Below the pieces are notes generated by a model. That model worked only from the letters and a program-made list of their open reading frames with translations. It did not search any database and was not told the DNA's origin. From assembly GCF_026153515.1 (NCBI RefSeq), contig NZ_CP110644.1, forward strand, positions 2,943,501 to 3,007,500: a stretch of 64,000 nucleotides of DNA. Direction: 5' to 3'. Positions 17,684 through 26,232 of this stretch are shown here, one piece after another. Made by a program: the position numbers and the translations under genes. Positions within the stretch are counted from its first letter, which is position 1, and every line of letters begins with the position of its first letter. The DNA comes from Pseudomonas sp. KU26590 (lineage in GTDB: Bacteria; Pseudomonadota; Gammaproteobacteria; Pseudomonadales; Pseudomonadaceae).

Positions 17684-18571
17684 ATGATCAAGGATAACGA
17701 TTACCGCCAGGACCACAAAACCGTGCTGGTCAGCCGGCAGGGTCATGGCCCGGCATCGAAGCCGATCACGGATTCCACGCCGCCGCCGCGCTTCGAACAA
17801 CTGGAAGAACGCATGATCTACGCCGCGCGCCTGGGCCCGGCGCAGACGTTCAATGTCGGCATGAACCCGCTTGTGGCCGCTGCATCGGAGCTGTTGTCCG
17901 AGGTGGTACGGCTCAAGAGCGGTGACCTCCCGCAAGACATGAGTGCGCTCCATGAGCATTTGACCCGCGTGATGAAATCCTTTGAAGCGCGCGCGCTGTA
18001 CAACGGCGCCGAGAGCAGTCAGGTCGCGGGCGCCCGCTATGTGCTCTGCACTGCGCTGGATGAGGCCGTGGTAACGAGTGGCTGGGGCAACGAAAGCGAG
18101 TGGTCGCAGATGAGCCTGCTCAGCAGGTTTCATCAGGAAACCTTCGGCGGCGAAAAGTTCTTCCAGCTGCTGGATCGACTCTCGAAAAACCCGGTGAAGC
18201 ATCTGCCGATGCTGGAGCTGATGTACCTGTGCCTGTCGCTGGGTTTCGAGGGCCGCTACCGGGTACAGACCCGGGGCGTGCAGGAACTGGAGAACATTCG
18301 CGACGCGGTCTATCGGCAAATTCGTCAGCTGCGCGGTGATGCGCCTCGCGAGCTGTCGCCCCATTGGGAAGGCCTGAGCAACCAGCGCCGAAGTCTGGTG
18401 CGCATTGTGCCCAGCTGGATGGTGGTGGGCTTCACCCTGGTCTGTCTGATCGTGATGTATTCGGGCTTTGCCTGGGTGCTGGGGGAACACCGGAACGCCG
18501 TGCTTCGACCTTATCAGCCGTTTGATAAGCCTGCCGTTCACCCGCAATCGCCGCCGCAAGCGCAGCCGTAA
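17684..18571 (+). CDS. tssL: T6SS inner-membrane protein TssL (DotU family)
   Basis: This 295-residue protein belongs to the IcmH/DotU family. The cytoplasmic DotU domain contains MNPLVAAASELLSEVVRLK near residue 60 and YVLCTALDEAVVTSGWG near 120-136. A single C-terminal transmembrane helix lies at about 244-264 (VVGFTLVCLIVMYSGFAWVL). There is no OmpA-like peptidoglycan domain after it, only a short Pro/Gln tail, so wall binding must come from another protein. A shorter second tssL is encoded at 40536. Confidence 0.93.
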   Translation: MIKDNDYRQDHKTVLVSRQGHGPASKPITDSTPPPRFEQLEERMIYAARLGPAQTFNVGMNPLVAAASELLSEVVRLKSGDLPQDMSALHEHLTRVMKSFEARALYNGAESSQVAGARYVLCTALDEAVVTSGWGNESEWSQMSLLSRFHQETFGGEKFFQLLDRLSKNPVKHLPMLELMYLCLSLGFEGRYRVQTRGVQELENIRDAVYRQIRQLRGDAPRELSPHWEGLSNQRRSLVRIVPSWMVVGFTLVCLIVMYSGFAWVLGEHRNAVLRPYQPFDKPAVHPQSPPQAQP

Positions 18572-18584
18572 ACAGAGACGTGTG

Positions 18585-21500
18585 ATGAAAAACCTTTTCA
18601 AGAAAACCGGCGCGCTTTTGCGTCAGACGTGGGTGTGGACGCTGCTGCTGGTTTTGCTCGTGGCGCTCATGGTCTGGTTCGTCGGGCCGGCCCTGGCCAT
18701 TGACGATCGAAAGTTCTGGGAGGGTTCAACCTCTCGGCTGTTGACCATCAGTTCGCTGTTCCTGCTCTGGGGCCTTGCCATGGTCTATGTCAGTTGGCGG
18801 GCCGGGGAACGCAAGAAGGCGGTCGAAGACAGTGAAGACGGTCAGGCACGTATCCTGCGCGACGATCAGATCGAGGAGGAGCAGGCTGAACTGACGACGC
18901 GCTTCAAGGAGGCGCTGAAAACACTCAAGACCTCAAGCCTGTATCGCGGCCGCAGCGAACACTGGCGCACCGAGCTGCCGTGGTACCTGCTGATCGGGCC
19001 CGAGGGCAGCGGCAAGACCCGCCTGCTGGACTGTTCAGGGCTCGAGTTTCCGCTCAACACAGTCGAGCGCACACTCACACGTGACACCCGAGGCACTCGC
19101 CACTGCGACTGGTATTTTGCCAACAACGCCGTGCTCGTCGACACTGCGGGTCGTTACCTGACCCAGCCGAGCGCCGACCTCGACCGCAGCGCCTGGTGCA
19201 CGCTGCTTGACCTGTTGCGCAGGTATCGCCGCAACCGCCCTCTGAATGGCGTACTCGTCACACTCCCTGTCGACACGCTGCTCTACGGCAGCGACCCTGA
19301 ACTCGACATCCTTGCCCGACAAGTGCGTACGCGTCTGCAGGAGGTCCATCAGAAACTGCACGTCGAGGTGCCGGTCTACCTCGTGTTGAGCAAAGCGGAC
19401 AGCCTGCCGGGCTTCGACGCGTTTTTCGATCAACTGACCCGTGAGGAAAGTGATCAGGTCCTCGGTACCACCTTCCGCACAGGGCAGAGCGGCACCGACG
19501 CCGACGTGCTGCGCAACGAATTCGGCGAACTGCTGGTTCGGCTCAACAGTCAGGTGATCACCCGCATGCATCAAGAGCGTGATACCTCGCGCCGTGGCGG
19601 CATTCTCGACTTCCCCCACCAACTCAGTCGAATCGGCGAGCGCGTGTGCGTGTTTGTGGAACTGGCGTTCACTGGCAATCGCTATCAGTCGGCCAGCCAG
19701 TTGCGGGGCTTCTACCTCACCAGCGCACCAGGCTTCGAACAGGACATGCACGCGCCCGCTGCTGGCAGGGGTGTTAGTCCAGGGAGGAGCACGGGAACAC
19801 TGCCGACACTGGGCAGCGGCCGATCGCGTTTTATCAATCACCTGCTCAGCAGGGTCATCTTCCCGGAGGCGGATCTTGCGGGCCTGGACATGCGCGAGCG
19901 CAGTCGTATCCATTGGACCCAGCGCGCGCTTTATGCAGGGGCGCTGGCGTCACTCGCGCTGTTCGGCAGCCTCTGGGCCGTGAGTTTTTCCGGCAACTAT
20001 GAAAAGCTCGACAGCGTGAGTGCCTTTGCTCGAACCTGGACCGAGCAGCGGTCGTCTACAACAGCCCGGAACGACCTGTTGGCAGCGCTGAAAGCCTTGG
20101 ACACCCTTTATGCGGCGACCCAGGTTTTCCCAGGCAAAGGAGATGTCGGTTACCAGGCGCGTGCCGGCCTTTATCAAGGCGAAGCGGTCTACCCGGTCGT
20201 CGAAAGCGCTTACGAGCGCGAGCTGGAACGGCTGCTCCTGCCTCAAGTGGCGACGATGCTGGAAGGACAGATTGCCGCCAACCTGGAAAGTCGGGAGGGC
20301 CTGCTCAAAAGCCTGCGTGCCTACTTGATGCTGGGCATGAAAGACCGGCGCGATGCGGCATGGCTCAAGGAACGGGTCGCCGCTGACGGGTCCGAGCTGT
20401 ACCCCGGCAATGCCGCCGCGCAAAACGGTCTGAACAGCCACTTCCAACGGTTGCTGGAGCTGCCCTTCGTCTACCCCCTCAATGATCAACGGGTGGCGCA
20501 GGCACGCCAGGTGCTGCGCGGTGAGTCGCTGGCGAGTGTTGTCTACCGGATGCTGCGCGAGCAGGCTGGCAACTTGCCGGATTATAGTTTTGACCAGCAC
20601 CTCGGGCCGCAGGCGGCGCTGTTCGTCGGTGCCGATTATGTGATTCCGGGGTTCTACACCCGACAGGGCTACGAGCAGTATTTTTCGGTGCACGGCTCAC
20701 GGGTGGTGACCGATATCCTGCGGGACAATTGGGTACTGGGCGAAGGCTCCGGCCTCAGCGACATGGACATGCGGCGTCTGATGGTGGAACTGGAACAGCT
20801 CTATTTCCGCGATTACGCCGATTACTGGGGCGAAGCGGTGAGCGCGATCGAGCTGCCCGGGCCCTACGATTTTGCCGACAGTGCCGAGCAACTGGCTGGC
20901 CTGACGTCGGCCCATTCGCCGATGATCAACCTGCTCAGGGAGGTTCGCGAGAACACCCGCTTCACGCCTGTCGCTGCGGCGCTGACAAGCGCTGTCGAGG
21001 CCACCGCGCTGCTCGCGGACAAGGGCGCCAAGGCCGGCAAATTGGCAGTGGCCGCGTCCAGCAAGGCCACTGAAGCGTTGAGCGCAAACGTCCCTGATAC
21101 CGCGCGCAAATCGCTGCAAAACCGGTTTGATCCGTTGCACCGCTTGCTCGACGAAAAGGACGGCCCGGCAGCCGATCTGATGCCCGTTCTGGCAGTGCTC
21201 AACGAGCTGCAAATGCAGATGGCCAGTCTTGGTAGGGCCAGTTCGCCTGAGCAGGCTGCGTACGACATGGCCAAATCACGCATGGTCGGGCAGCGTGATG
21301 CGCTGGGCACTTTGCGCGCGGCATCCAGTCGCCTGCCGCGTCCGGTGGGCACGTGGTTCAACACCTTGGCCGAGGACTCATGGCGGCTGGTGCTTCGCGA
21401 TGCCTATCAGCACGTGAGCCAGCATTACCAGAGCGAGGTATACAGCTTTTATACCAAGGCCATCAGCAAGCGTTATCCGTTCAATGCCGACAGTGCCAGC

Positions 21501-22112
21501 GATGTCGCACTCGGTGATTTTCGCGAGTTCTTCAAGGTTCAGGGCGTTGCAGACCGCTTCTTCGACGGTTTTCTGCGGCCGTTCGTGGGTGGCGAGAAGG
21601 GCAGCTATCGTCTGCGCAGTATCGACGGGCAAAGCCTGCCGATCTCCCGGGCATATCTCGATCAGATGAGCGCCGCTCGGGTCATCCGACAGGGGTTCTT
21701 CGCGGACAACCCGGCCGAGCCTCAGGTGCAGTTCAAACTGGAGCCTCATACGCTGGACTCTTCTGTCAGTCGCTCCGAATTCACGCTGGGTGACAAGACC
21801 CTCGAATATCGTCACGGCCCGATCGTCCCGGTGTCCTTCAAGTGGCCCACGGATGCCGAGGCCGGTCGAACCAGCCTGGTGCTCGACAGAATGGTTGGCC
21901 GCCCCTTGGGTATAGAAGAAGGCTCAGGGCCGTGGTCGTTGTTCCGTTTGCTGGATTCGATGCAGCGGGAGGAATTGAGTGGTCGCGACGTGCTGGTACT
22001 GAAGGCCGACGTGGGGGGGCTGCGTGCCAGCTACCTGTTAACGAGCCAGCGCTCGCCGAACCCGTTCGACATGACCGTGCTGCGCAGCTTCCGCATGCCG
22101 GCACAACTGTGA
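18585..22112 (+). CDS. tssM: T6SS membrane-complex protein TssM (IcmF)
   Basis: The 1175-residue IcmF protein spans the inner membrane and reaches TssJ through the periplasm. Two N-terminal helices lie at roughly 13-37 and 48-68. A cytoplasmic NTPase domain has Walker A GPEGSGKT near 138 and VLVDTAGRY near 180. A third helix lies near 447-468, followed by the large periplasmic part ending in the DUF1215/IcmF C-terminal domain. The start at 18585 (MKNLFKKTGALLRQTWVW) follows the tssL stop by 13 bases; the open frame upstream only overlaps tssL. The stop TGA shares one base with the phosphatase ATG. Confidence 0.95.
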   Translation: MKNLFKKTGALLRQTWVWTLLLVLLVALMVWFVGPALAIDDRKFWEGSTSRLLTISSLFLLWGLAMVYVSWRAGERKKAVEDSEDGQARILRDDQIEEEQAELTTRFKEALKTLKTSSLYRGRSEHWRTELPWYLLIGPEGSGKTRLLDCSGLEFPLNTVERTLTRDTRGTRHCDWYFANNAVLVDTAGRYLTQPSADLDRSAWCTLLDLLRRYRRNRPLNGVLVTLPVDTLLYGSDPELDILARQVRTRLQEVHQKLHVEVPVYLVLSKADSLPGFDAFFDQLTREESDQVLGTTFRTGQSGTDADVLRNEFGELLVRLNSQVITRMHQERDTSRRGGILDFPHQLSRIGERVCVFVELAFTGNRYQSASQLRGFYLTSAPGFEQDMHAPAAGRGVSPGRSTGTLPTLGSGRSRFINHLLSRVIFPEADLAGLDMRERSRIHWTQRALYAGALASLALFGSLWAVSFSGNYEKLDSVSAFARTWTEQRSSTTARNDLLAALKALDTLYAATQVFPGKGDVGYQARAGLYQGEAVYPVVESAYERELERLLLPQVATMLEGQIAANLESREGLLKSLRAYLMLGMKDRRDAAWLKERVAADGSELYPGNAAAQNGLNSHFQRLLELPFVYPLNDQRVAQARQVLRGESLASVVYRMLREQAGNLPDYSFDQHLGPQAALFVGADYVIPGFYTRQGYEQYFSVHGSRVVTDILRDNWVLGEGSGLSDMDMRRLMVELEQLYFRDYADYWGEAVSAIELPGPYDFADSAEQLAGLTSAHSPMINLLREVRENTRFTPVAAALTSAVEATALLADKGAKAGKLAVAASSKATEALSANVPDTARKSLQNRFDPLHRLLDEKDGPAADLMPVLAVLNELQMQMASLGRASSPEQAAYDMAKSRMVGQRDALGTLRAASSRLPRPVGTWFNTLAEDSWRLVLRDAYQHVSQHYQSEVYSFYTKAISKRYPFNADSASDVALGDFREFFKVQGVADRFFDGFLRPFVGGEKGSYRLRSIDGQSLPISRAYLDQMSAARVIRQGFFADNPAEPQVQFKLEPHTLDSSVSRSEFTLGDKTLEYRHGPIVPVSFKWPTDAEAGRTSLVLDRMVGRPLGIEEGSGPWSLFRLLDSMQREELSGRDVLVLKADVGGLRASYLLTSQRSPNPFDMTVLRSFRMPAQL

Positions 22113-22840
22113 TGGCGATCGCCACCCATTGGCGCAGCGCTGCGCGGACCCACAGCGGCAAGGTCCGGGCACGCAACGAAGATGCATTTCTGGCGTGTCC
22201 CGAGCAGGGACTGTGGGTGGTCGCCGATGGCATGGGTGGGCATCAGGGGGGTGATATCGCCAGCCAGATGATCGTCGCCAGTCTGGCGGAGCTCCCTGTG
22301 CACGAAAACTTCGACGACCGGCTCATCGGCGTCAGACAGTGCCTCCACTGGCTGAACCGGCGTCTGGGCCAGGAGCTGACCGTCAATGCAGGCCGACAGG
22401 ACAGCATCATCGGCAGTACGGTGGTTGCACTCCTTGCCGAGAAAAACCGAGCGGCCTGCGTCTGGGCGGGTGATAGCCGCTGCTATTTGTGGCGTGGTCA
22501 GCGCCTGTATCAATTGTCCCGGGACCACTCGCTGCAACAGCAGTTGATCGACGAGCGACAGATGAATGCTCGACAGGCCCAGGCGCACCCGGGCGCGCAC
22601 GCCTTGACCCGCGCGGTGGGCGCTGCCGAGCAACTGACGCTGGAGGTGCTGGAACTTGAGGTGTTTGCGGGCGATGCGTTCTTGCTGTGCAGCGACGGTT
22701 TGTATCAGGGGTTGAGTAGCGATGCATTGGGCCATGCACTGAATCTCGCGCTGCCGGAAACAGCCCTCAAGCGTCTGTTCGATGACGCGTTGCGCGGCGC
22801 TGCCCGAGATAACCTGACGGCTGTGGTGATTCGCGGATGA
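22112..22840 (+). CDS. stp1: PP2C-type Ser/Thr phosphatase of the T6SS locus (Stp1/PppA)
   Basis: This 242-residue PP2C phosphatase probably reverses phosphorylation by the neighbouring kinase. All PPM metal-site motifs are visible: ARNEDAFL, VVADGMGGHQGG, GSTVVALL, WAGDSRCYLWR, LLCSDGLYQGLS and ARDNLTAVVI. The ATG at 22112 overlaps the tssM stop (TGATG), and the end overlaps the kinase ATG by four bases. Order and size match stp1 at the end of P. aeruginosa HSI-2. Confidence 0.92.
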   Translation: MAIATHWRSAARTHSGKVRARNEDAFLACPEQGLWVVADGMGGHQGGDIASQMIVASLAELPVHENFDDRLIGVRQCLHWLNRRLGQELTVNAGRQDSIIGSTVVALLAEKNRAACVWAGDSRCYLWRGQRLYQLSRDHSLQQQLIDERQMNARQAQAHPGAHALTRAVGAAEQLTLEVLELEVFAGDAFLLCSDGLYQGLSSDALGHALNLALPETALKRLFDDALRGAARDNLTAVVIRG

Positions 22841-23859
22841 CCGAGCCCGTGCAATTGAACCTTGATGGGCAGGCGGTGATTGATCCTCCCCGCTATGACC
22901 CGCCCGCCAACCTCACTTACTTCGCCTTCGCCCGGCCTCAAAAACCTGGACCGGCTCGGGTGCTCACCTCAGCAGGCATGCGCGCAATGCCCGATGTACT
23001 GGCAAGTCGTTACCGCATCGAACGCCTGCTCGGTGCCGGCGGTATGGGAGCGGTCTACCGCGCCCGCGATCTGCTGGCCGAGCAATATGGAGATCCCGAT
23101 CCTTATGTCGCGCTCAAAGTCCTCAACCAAGACTTCGCCGAATCGCCGGACGCCAGCGCAGTGCTCTACAGCGAGTTCTGCCTGACTCGATACCTGCGGC
23201 ATGACAACGTGCTGCGTGTGCATGCGTTTCACGTCGACACCGCCTGCGAGCGCGCCTTCATCACCATGGAACTGATGCGAGGCCTGACGCTGGACAAACT
23301 GCTTTGCGAGCGGCCTTTGGGGCTGCCGTGGAAAGAACTGCAACACATCGTGCTGCCGTTGCTGGACGCCTTGGCTTACGCCCACGCCGGCGGCGTTGTT
23401 CACGGGGATATGAAGCCGAGCAACGTCATGCTCAGTGAGGAGGGGGTGCGCCTGTTCGACTTTGGGCTCGGCCAGGCCGAGGAGGGCGTGCTGCCCGGCC
23501 TGCCGCACCTGAGCCGCGAGCGTTTCAACGCCTGGACGCCGGGCTATGCCGCACCCGAATTACTCGAACATCAGAAGCTTTCGGCGTGCACTGATATCTA
23601 CGCCGTGGCGTGTGTGATCTACGAACTGGCAAGCGGCAAACATCCCTTTCGCCACCTGCCCTCGACCCAGGCCCGGGACCAATATCTCGACTCCGGTTTG
23701 CAGGCGCCAGCCCGTTTACCGAAACGTTGCTGGCCTGCCTTGCGAACCGCGCTCGCTTTTGATGTCGGTGCACGCGCGATAACGGCCGGGCAAATGCGTG
23801 ACGCTTTCACCACCCCCTCGTCCTGGCCGTGGGGCAGGAAGGTCCGCCCGTCCTGGTGA
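22837..23859 (+). CDS. stk1: Ser/Thr protein kinase of the T6SS locus (Stk1/PpkA)
   Basis: The 340-residue eukaryotic-type kinase has a glycine loop LGAGGMGAVYRARD near residue 65, VALKVL with the ATP lysine near 93, catalytic loop HGDMKPSNVML near 189, and DFGLGQ near 208. The loop reads HGD rather than HRD, but aspartate, lysine and asparagine are intact, so it should be active. There is no transmembrane or sensor domain beyond the kinase fold, as in Stk1-type kinases and unlike the long PpkA of H1. The likely substrate is the FHA protein; the gene closes the operon. Confidence 0.9.
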   Translation: MTEPVQLNLDGQAVIDPPRYDPPANLTYFAFARPQKPGPARVLTSAGMRAMPDVLASRYRIERLLGAGGMGAVYRARDLLAEQYGDPDPYVALKVLNQDFAESPDASAVLYSEFCLTRYLRHDNVLRVHAFHVDTACERAFITMELMRGLTLDKLLCERPLGLPWKELQHIVLPLLDALAYAHAGGVVHGDMKPSNVMLSEEGVRLFDFGLGQAEEGVLPGLPHLSRERFNAWTPGYAAPELLEHQKLSACTDIYAVACVIYELASGKHPFRHLPSTQARDQYLDSGLQAPARLPKRCWPALRTALAFDVGARAITAGQMRDAFTTPSSWPWGRKVRPSW

Positions 23860-23951
23860 CGGCCATCACCTGGGCTGTGCGAGATCCAACGCCTTCGCGG
23901 TTAAAGCCGGTCCTACTCAGACCGTGTGGTGTTGCTGTGGTCACTGGTGAC

Positions 23952-24356
23952 TCAAACCCGCCCGAGTTTTTCCAGCGCCGCATCCGCCAGGAATGAAGAT
24001 CGGCTTTTGACGTTGTGGTCGCCGACATAACGGTCGATACGCTGTATGACAAACCCCGGCAAGGTGACATTGACCTTCTCGGTCTTGCCCAGATAGGGGG
24101 TAATGTCGATCTCGACCATGCCCCAGCCCATGTTTGCGTACTCGTCATGATCATGATGCGCCCTGGCCGACGATGGCATCGGCACGGCATGACCTTCGGC
24201 GACCGACGCCTCAAGACAGATGCGGGCAATTTCGACCGCAGCGTTATAAGCGTCTTCAAATGTGTCGCCAGCAGTCACCGCTCCGGGAATGTCCGGAATC
24301 TGTATTCCGATGGCCGTCGTATCGTCGCCCCACTCAATGGCGATTGGGTATTGCAT
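23952..24356 (-). CDS. hicB: Orphan HicB-family antitoxin
   Basis: The 134-residue protein starts at 24356 behind CAGGAGCA; the upstream 36 codons of the same frame are not needed. The N-terminal half is a HicB fold (MQYPIAIEWGDDTTAIGIQI, then the conserved IPDIPGAVTAGDT). The C-terminal quarter (KVNVTLPGFVIQRIDRYV) is a ribbon-helix-helix DNA-binding domain, so it probably represses its own promoter. No HicA toxin frame (a short basic protein with a GSHH-type motif) is present on either side, so it looks like an orphan. Confidence 0.82.
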   Translation of the reverse strand: MQYPIAIEWGDDTTAIGIQIPDIPGAVTAGDTFEDAYNAAVEIARICLEASVAEGHAVPMPSSARAHHDHDEYANMGWGMVEIDITPYLGKTEKVNVTLPGFVIQRIDRYVGDHNVKSRSSFLADAALEKLGRV

Positions 24357-24789
24357 GGTGTGCTCCTGTTCTGCGTAGGGATGACAGTGTTCTGACGAAA
24401 CATCGCCAAGAATGCCGAAACAGAGCCATTCCCGCAAAAAAGATGTATTTATTTTCATCCACAATTGGTACCGGCTGATCCCCCGGCCCCTGTGCCCCTC
24501 AGGCGATACAACCGGGCACGTTGTCGCACCCAGGCCAACGTCATGCGGTTGAGCTTAATCGTTTCATCTGTCATAAAAGGCTGGCTACGGGCTCGAAAAT
24601 CTAGAAAAACATAGATTAATGGGTCGACGATAGCTGCTCCAACGTCCGACCCCCGCGCGTTACCCATCAAGCCGGTTTTGCTCGCTGCCCGAAGCGGATG
24701 CCTGTGCTATCCAGACTGCCTTTCAACCTCATCGAGGCCATTCATACGGCGCGTCCCAAACGCCGTGCATCAAAAAAAGGACCGGAAAA
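24357..24789. other. Intergenic, hicB / MFS transporter divergent region
   Basis: This 433-bp gap between divergent genes holds no gene I can support. Two AT-rich patches (24400-24480 and 24555-24620) are suitable for promoters of either gene. The small open frame at 24455-24670 on the minus strand has no recognisable domain. AAAAAAAGGA at 24773-24781 is the ribosome site for the transporter. Confidence 0.4.
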
Positions 24790-26148
24790 TTGAGCGATCA
24801 ATCCACTCCGAACACTCCACTCTCACGATTCTGCGACAAAGTGGGCATTCCCTATCCCATGTTCTGGGGGTTCGTCGGCCTGTTGATCTTCATGATCGGC
24901 GATGGCGTAGAACTGGGGTACCTCTCTCCCTTCCTCAGTGAACGCGGCATGCCCGGCGACGAAATCGCCATGATTTTCACCCTCTACGGCGTCACGGTCG
25001 GTATTTCATCGTGGCTTGCCGGTGCGCTCTCCAATATCTGGGGCCCAAAGCGGGTGATGTTCCTGGGGTTGATCATCTGGAGCGTGTTTGAGGTGCTGTT
25101 CCTGATCTACGGATTGCAGGAACTGAGCTACTCGATGATTCTGCTGACCTACGGCCTGCGCGGTTTCGGTTATCCGCTGTTTGCCTACGGCTTTCTGGTC
25201 TGGATCGCAGCGTCCACGCCGTCCCGCAAAATGGGCATGGCGGTGGGCTGGTTCTGGGTGGCTTACGCCGCTGGCCTGCCGATGCTGGGCTCTCTGGTGG
25301 CGAGCATTGCCATCCCGCTGATTGGCGCACTGCAGACCTTCTGGTTGTCGTTTGCGCTGGTGGTTATAGGCGGTGTGATTGGTTTGGTCGGCATGCGTGA
25401 AGCCCATGGCCTGCGTCGACTGGCGCCCGAGGGTGAGCGGCCGATGGTGTCGATGGCCAAGAACATCACCATCATGTGGACACGTCCGAAAGTGTCGCTC
25501 GCGGCCATCGTCCGGGTCATCAATACCTCGTCGATGTTTGGTTTTCTGGTGGTCATGCCCGGGTTCTTCATGCACACCGTCGGCTTCACCCTGGAAGAAT
25601 GGTTGCGACTGCTGACCATCGTCTTCGTGTTCAACATCATCGGGAATCTGGGCTCTAGCGTGATCAGCACCAAGATCGGCTTTCGCAACACGATCCTGTG
25701 GTTTGGCGCGGTAGGCAGCACGATCAGCACCCCGTTGTTCTTCTTCATGCCGCAAGCGTTTCCCCACGACTTCCTGATCGCCTCGATCTTCGGTGCCTTT
25801 TACGGCCTGACCCTGGCGTGTTTCGTGCCGTTGTCGGCGCTCGCACCCGCCTTGGCGCCCAACAACAAGGCCGCGGCGCTGTCGGTGCTAAGCCTGGGTG
25901 CGGGTGCTTCTACGTGGGTGGGCCCTGCGGTGGTCGCGATCTTCAATGAAAGTTACGGCATTGAGGGCGTGGTCTGGGCATTCTGCGGCTTGTACGCTCT
26001 GAGCGCCGTGCTGACCGCGTTCCTGAAAGATCCGGAGCCCGTGCATGACCCGATCCTGATCAAGATCAAGCGCAGAATCAAAGTGTTCGCGCCGCGTCTG
26101 GATTATCGGTGGGCCCATGCCGAAGACCCAAACAAAGAGGTGAGCTGA
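24790..26148 (+). CDS. MFS transporter, polyol permease / CsbX family
   Basis: This 452-residue inner-membrane carrier has about 12 hydrophobic helices. The segment MFWGFVGLLIFMIGDGVELGYLSPFL opens helix 1, and GALSNIWGPKRVMFLG carries the MFS A-motif position between helices 2 and 3. The overall pattern resembles the RbtT/DalT (ribitol/arabinitol) and CsbX group. Translation starts at TTG 24790 behind an AAAGGA ribosome site. No catabolic gene adjoins it, so the sugar-alcohol substrate is only a family-based guess. Confidence 0.75.
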   Translation: MSDQSTPNTPLSRFCDKVGIPYPMFWGFVGLLIFMIGDGVELGYLSPFLSERGMPGDEIAMIFTLYGVTVGISSWLAGALSNIWGPKRVMFLGLIIWSVFEVLFLIYGLQELSYSMILLTYGLRGFGYPLFAYGFLVWIAASTPSRKMGMAVGWFWVAYAAGLPMLGSLVASIAIPLIGALQTFWLSFALVVIGGVIGLVGMREAHGLRRLAPEGERPMVSMAKNITIMWTRPKVSLAAIVRVINTSSMFGFLVVMPGFFMHTVGFTLEEWLRLLTIVFVFNIIGNLGSSVISTKIGFRNTILWFGAVGSTISTPLFFFMPQAFPHDFLIASIFGAFYGLTLACFVPLSALAPALAPNNKAAALSVLSLGAGASTWVGPAVVAIFNESYGIEGVVWAFCGLYALSAVLTAFLKDPEPVHDPILIKIKRRIKVFAPRLDYRWAHAEDPNKEVS

Positions 26149-26164
26149 ACCTAGTGGGTGCGTA

Positions 26165-26195
26165 GCGTGGCAGTCGATGAAATCGACTGTCACGC
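26165..26195. terminator. Inverted repeat between convergent genes
   Basis: GCGTGGCAGTCGAT (26165-26178) pairs with ATCGACTGTCACGC (26182-26195) across a 3-base loop with one mismatch. It lies between the convergent MFS transporter and mechanosensitive channel genes and likely ends transcription from one or both sides. No T-run follows, so the mechanism is uncertain. Confidence 0.5.
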
Positions 26196-26232
26196 CGCGC
26201 GCCCATTCACTCGTACACGCCTGAGTAAATGA

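Noticed and set aside
24455..24670. 71-residue minus-strand frame that might be HicA upstream of hicB
   Set aside because: It has no HicA signature (short basic protein with a GSHH-like motif) and no ribosome site near hicB.
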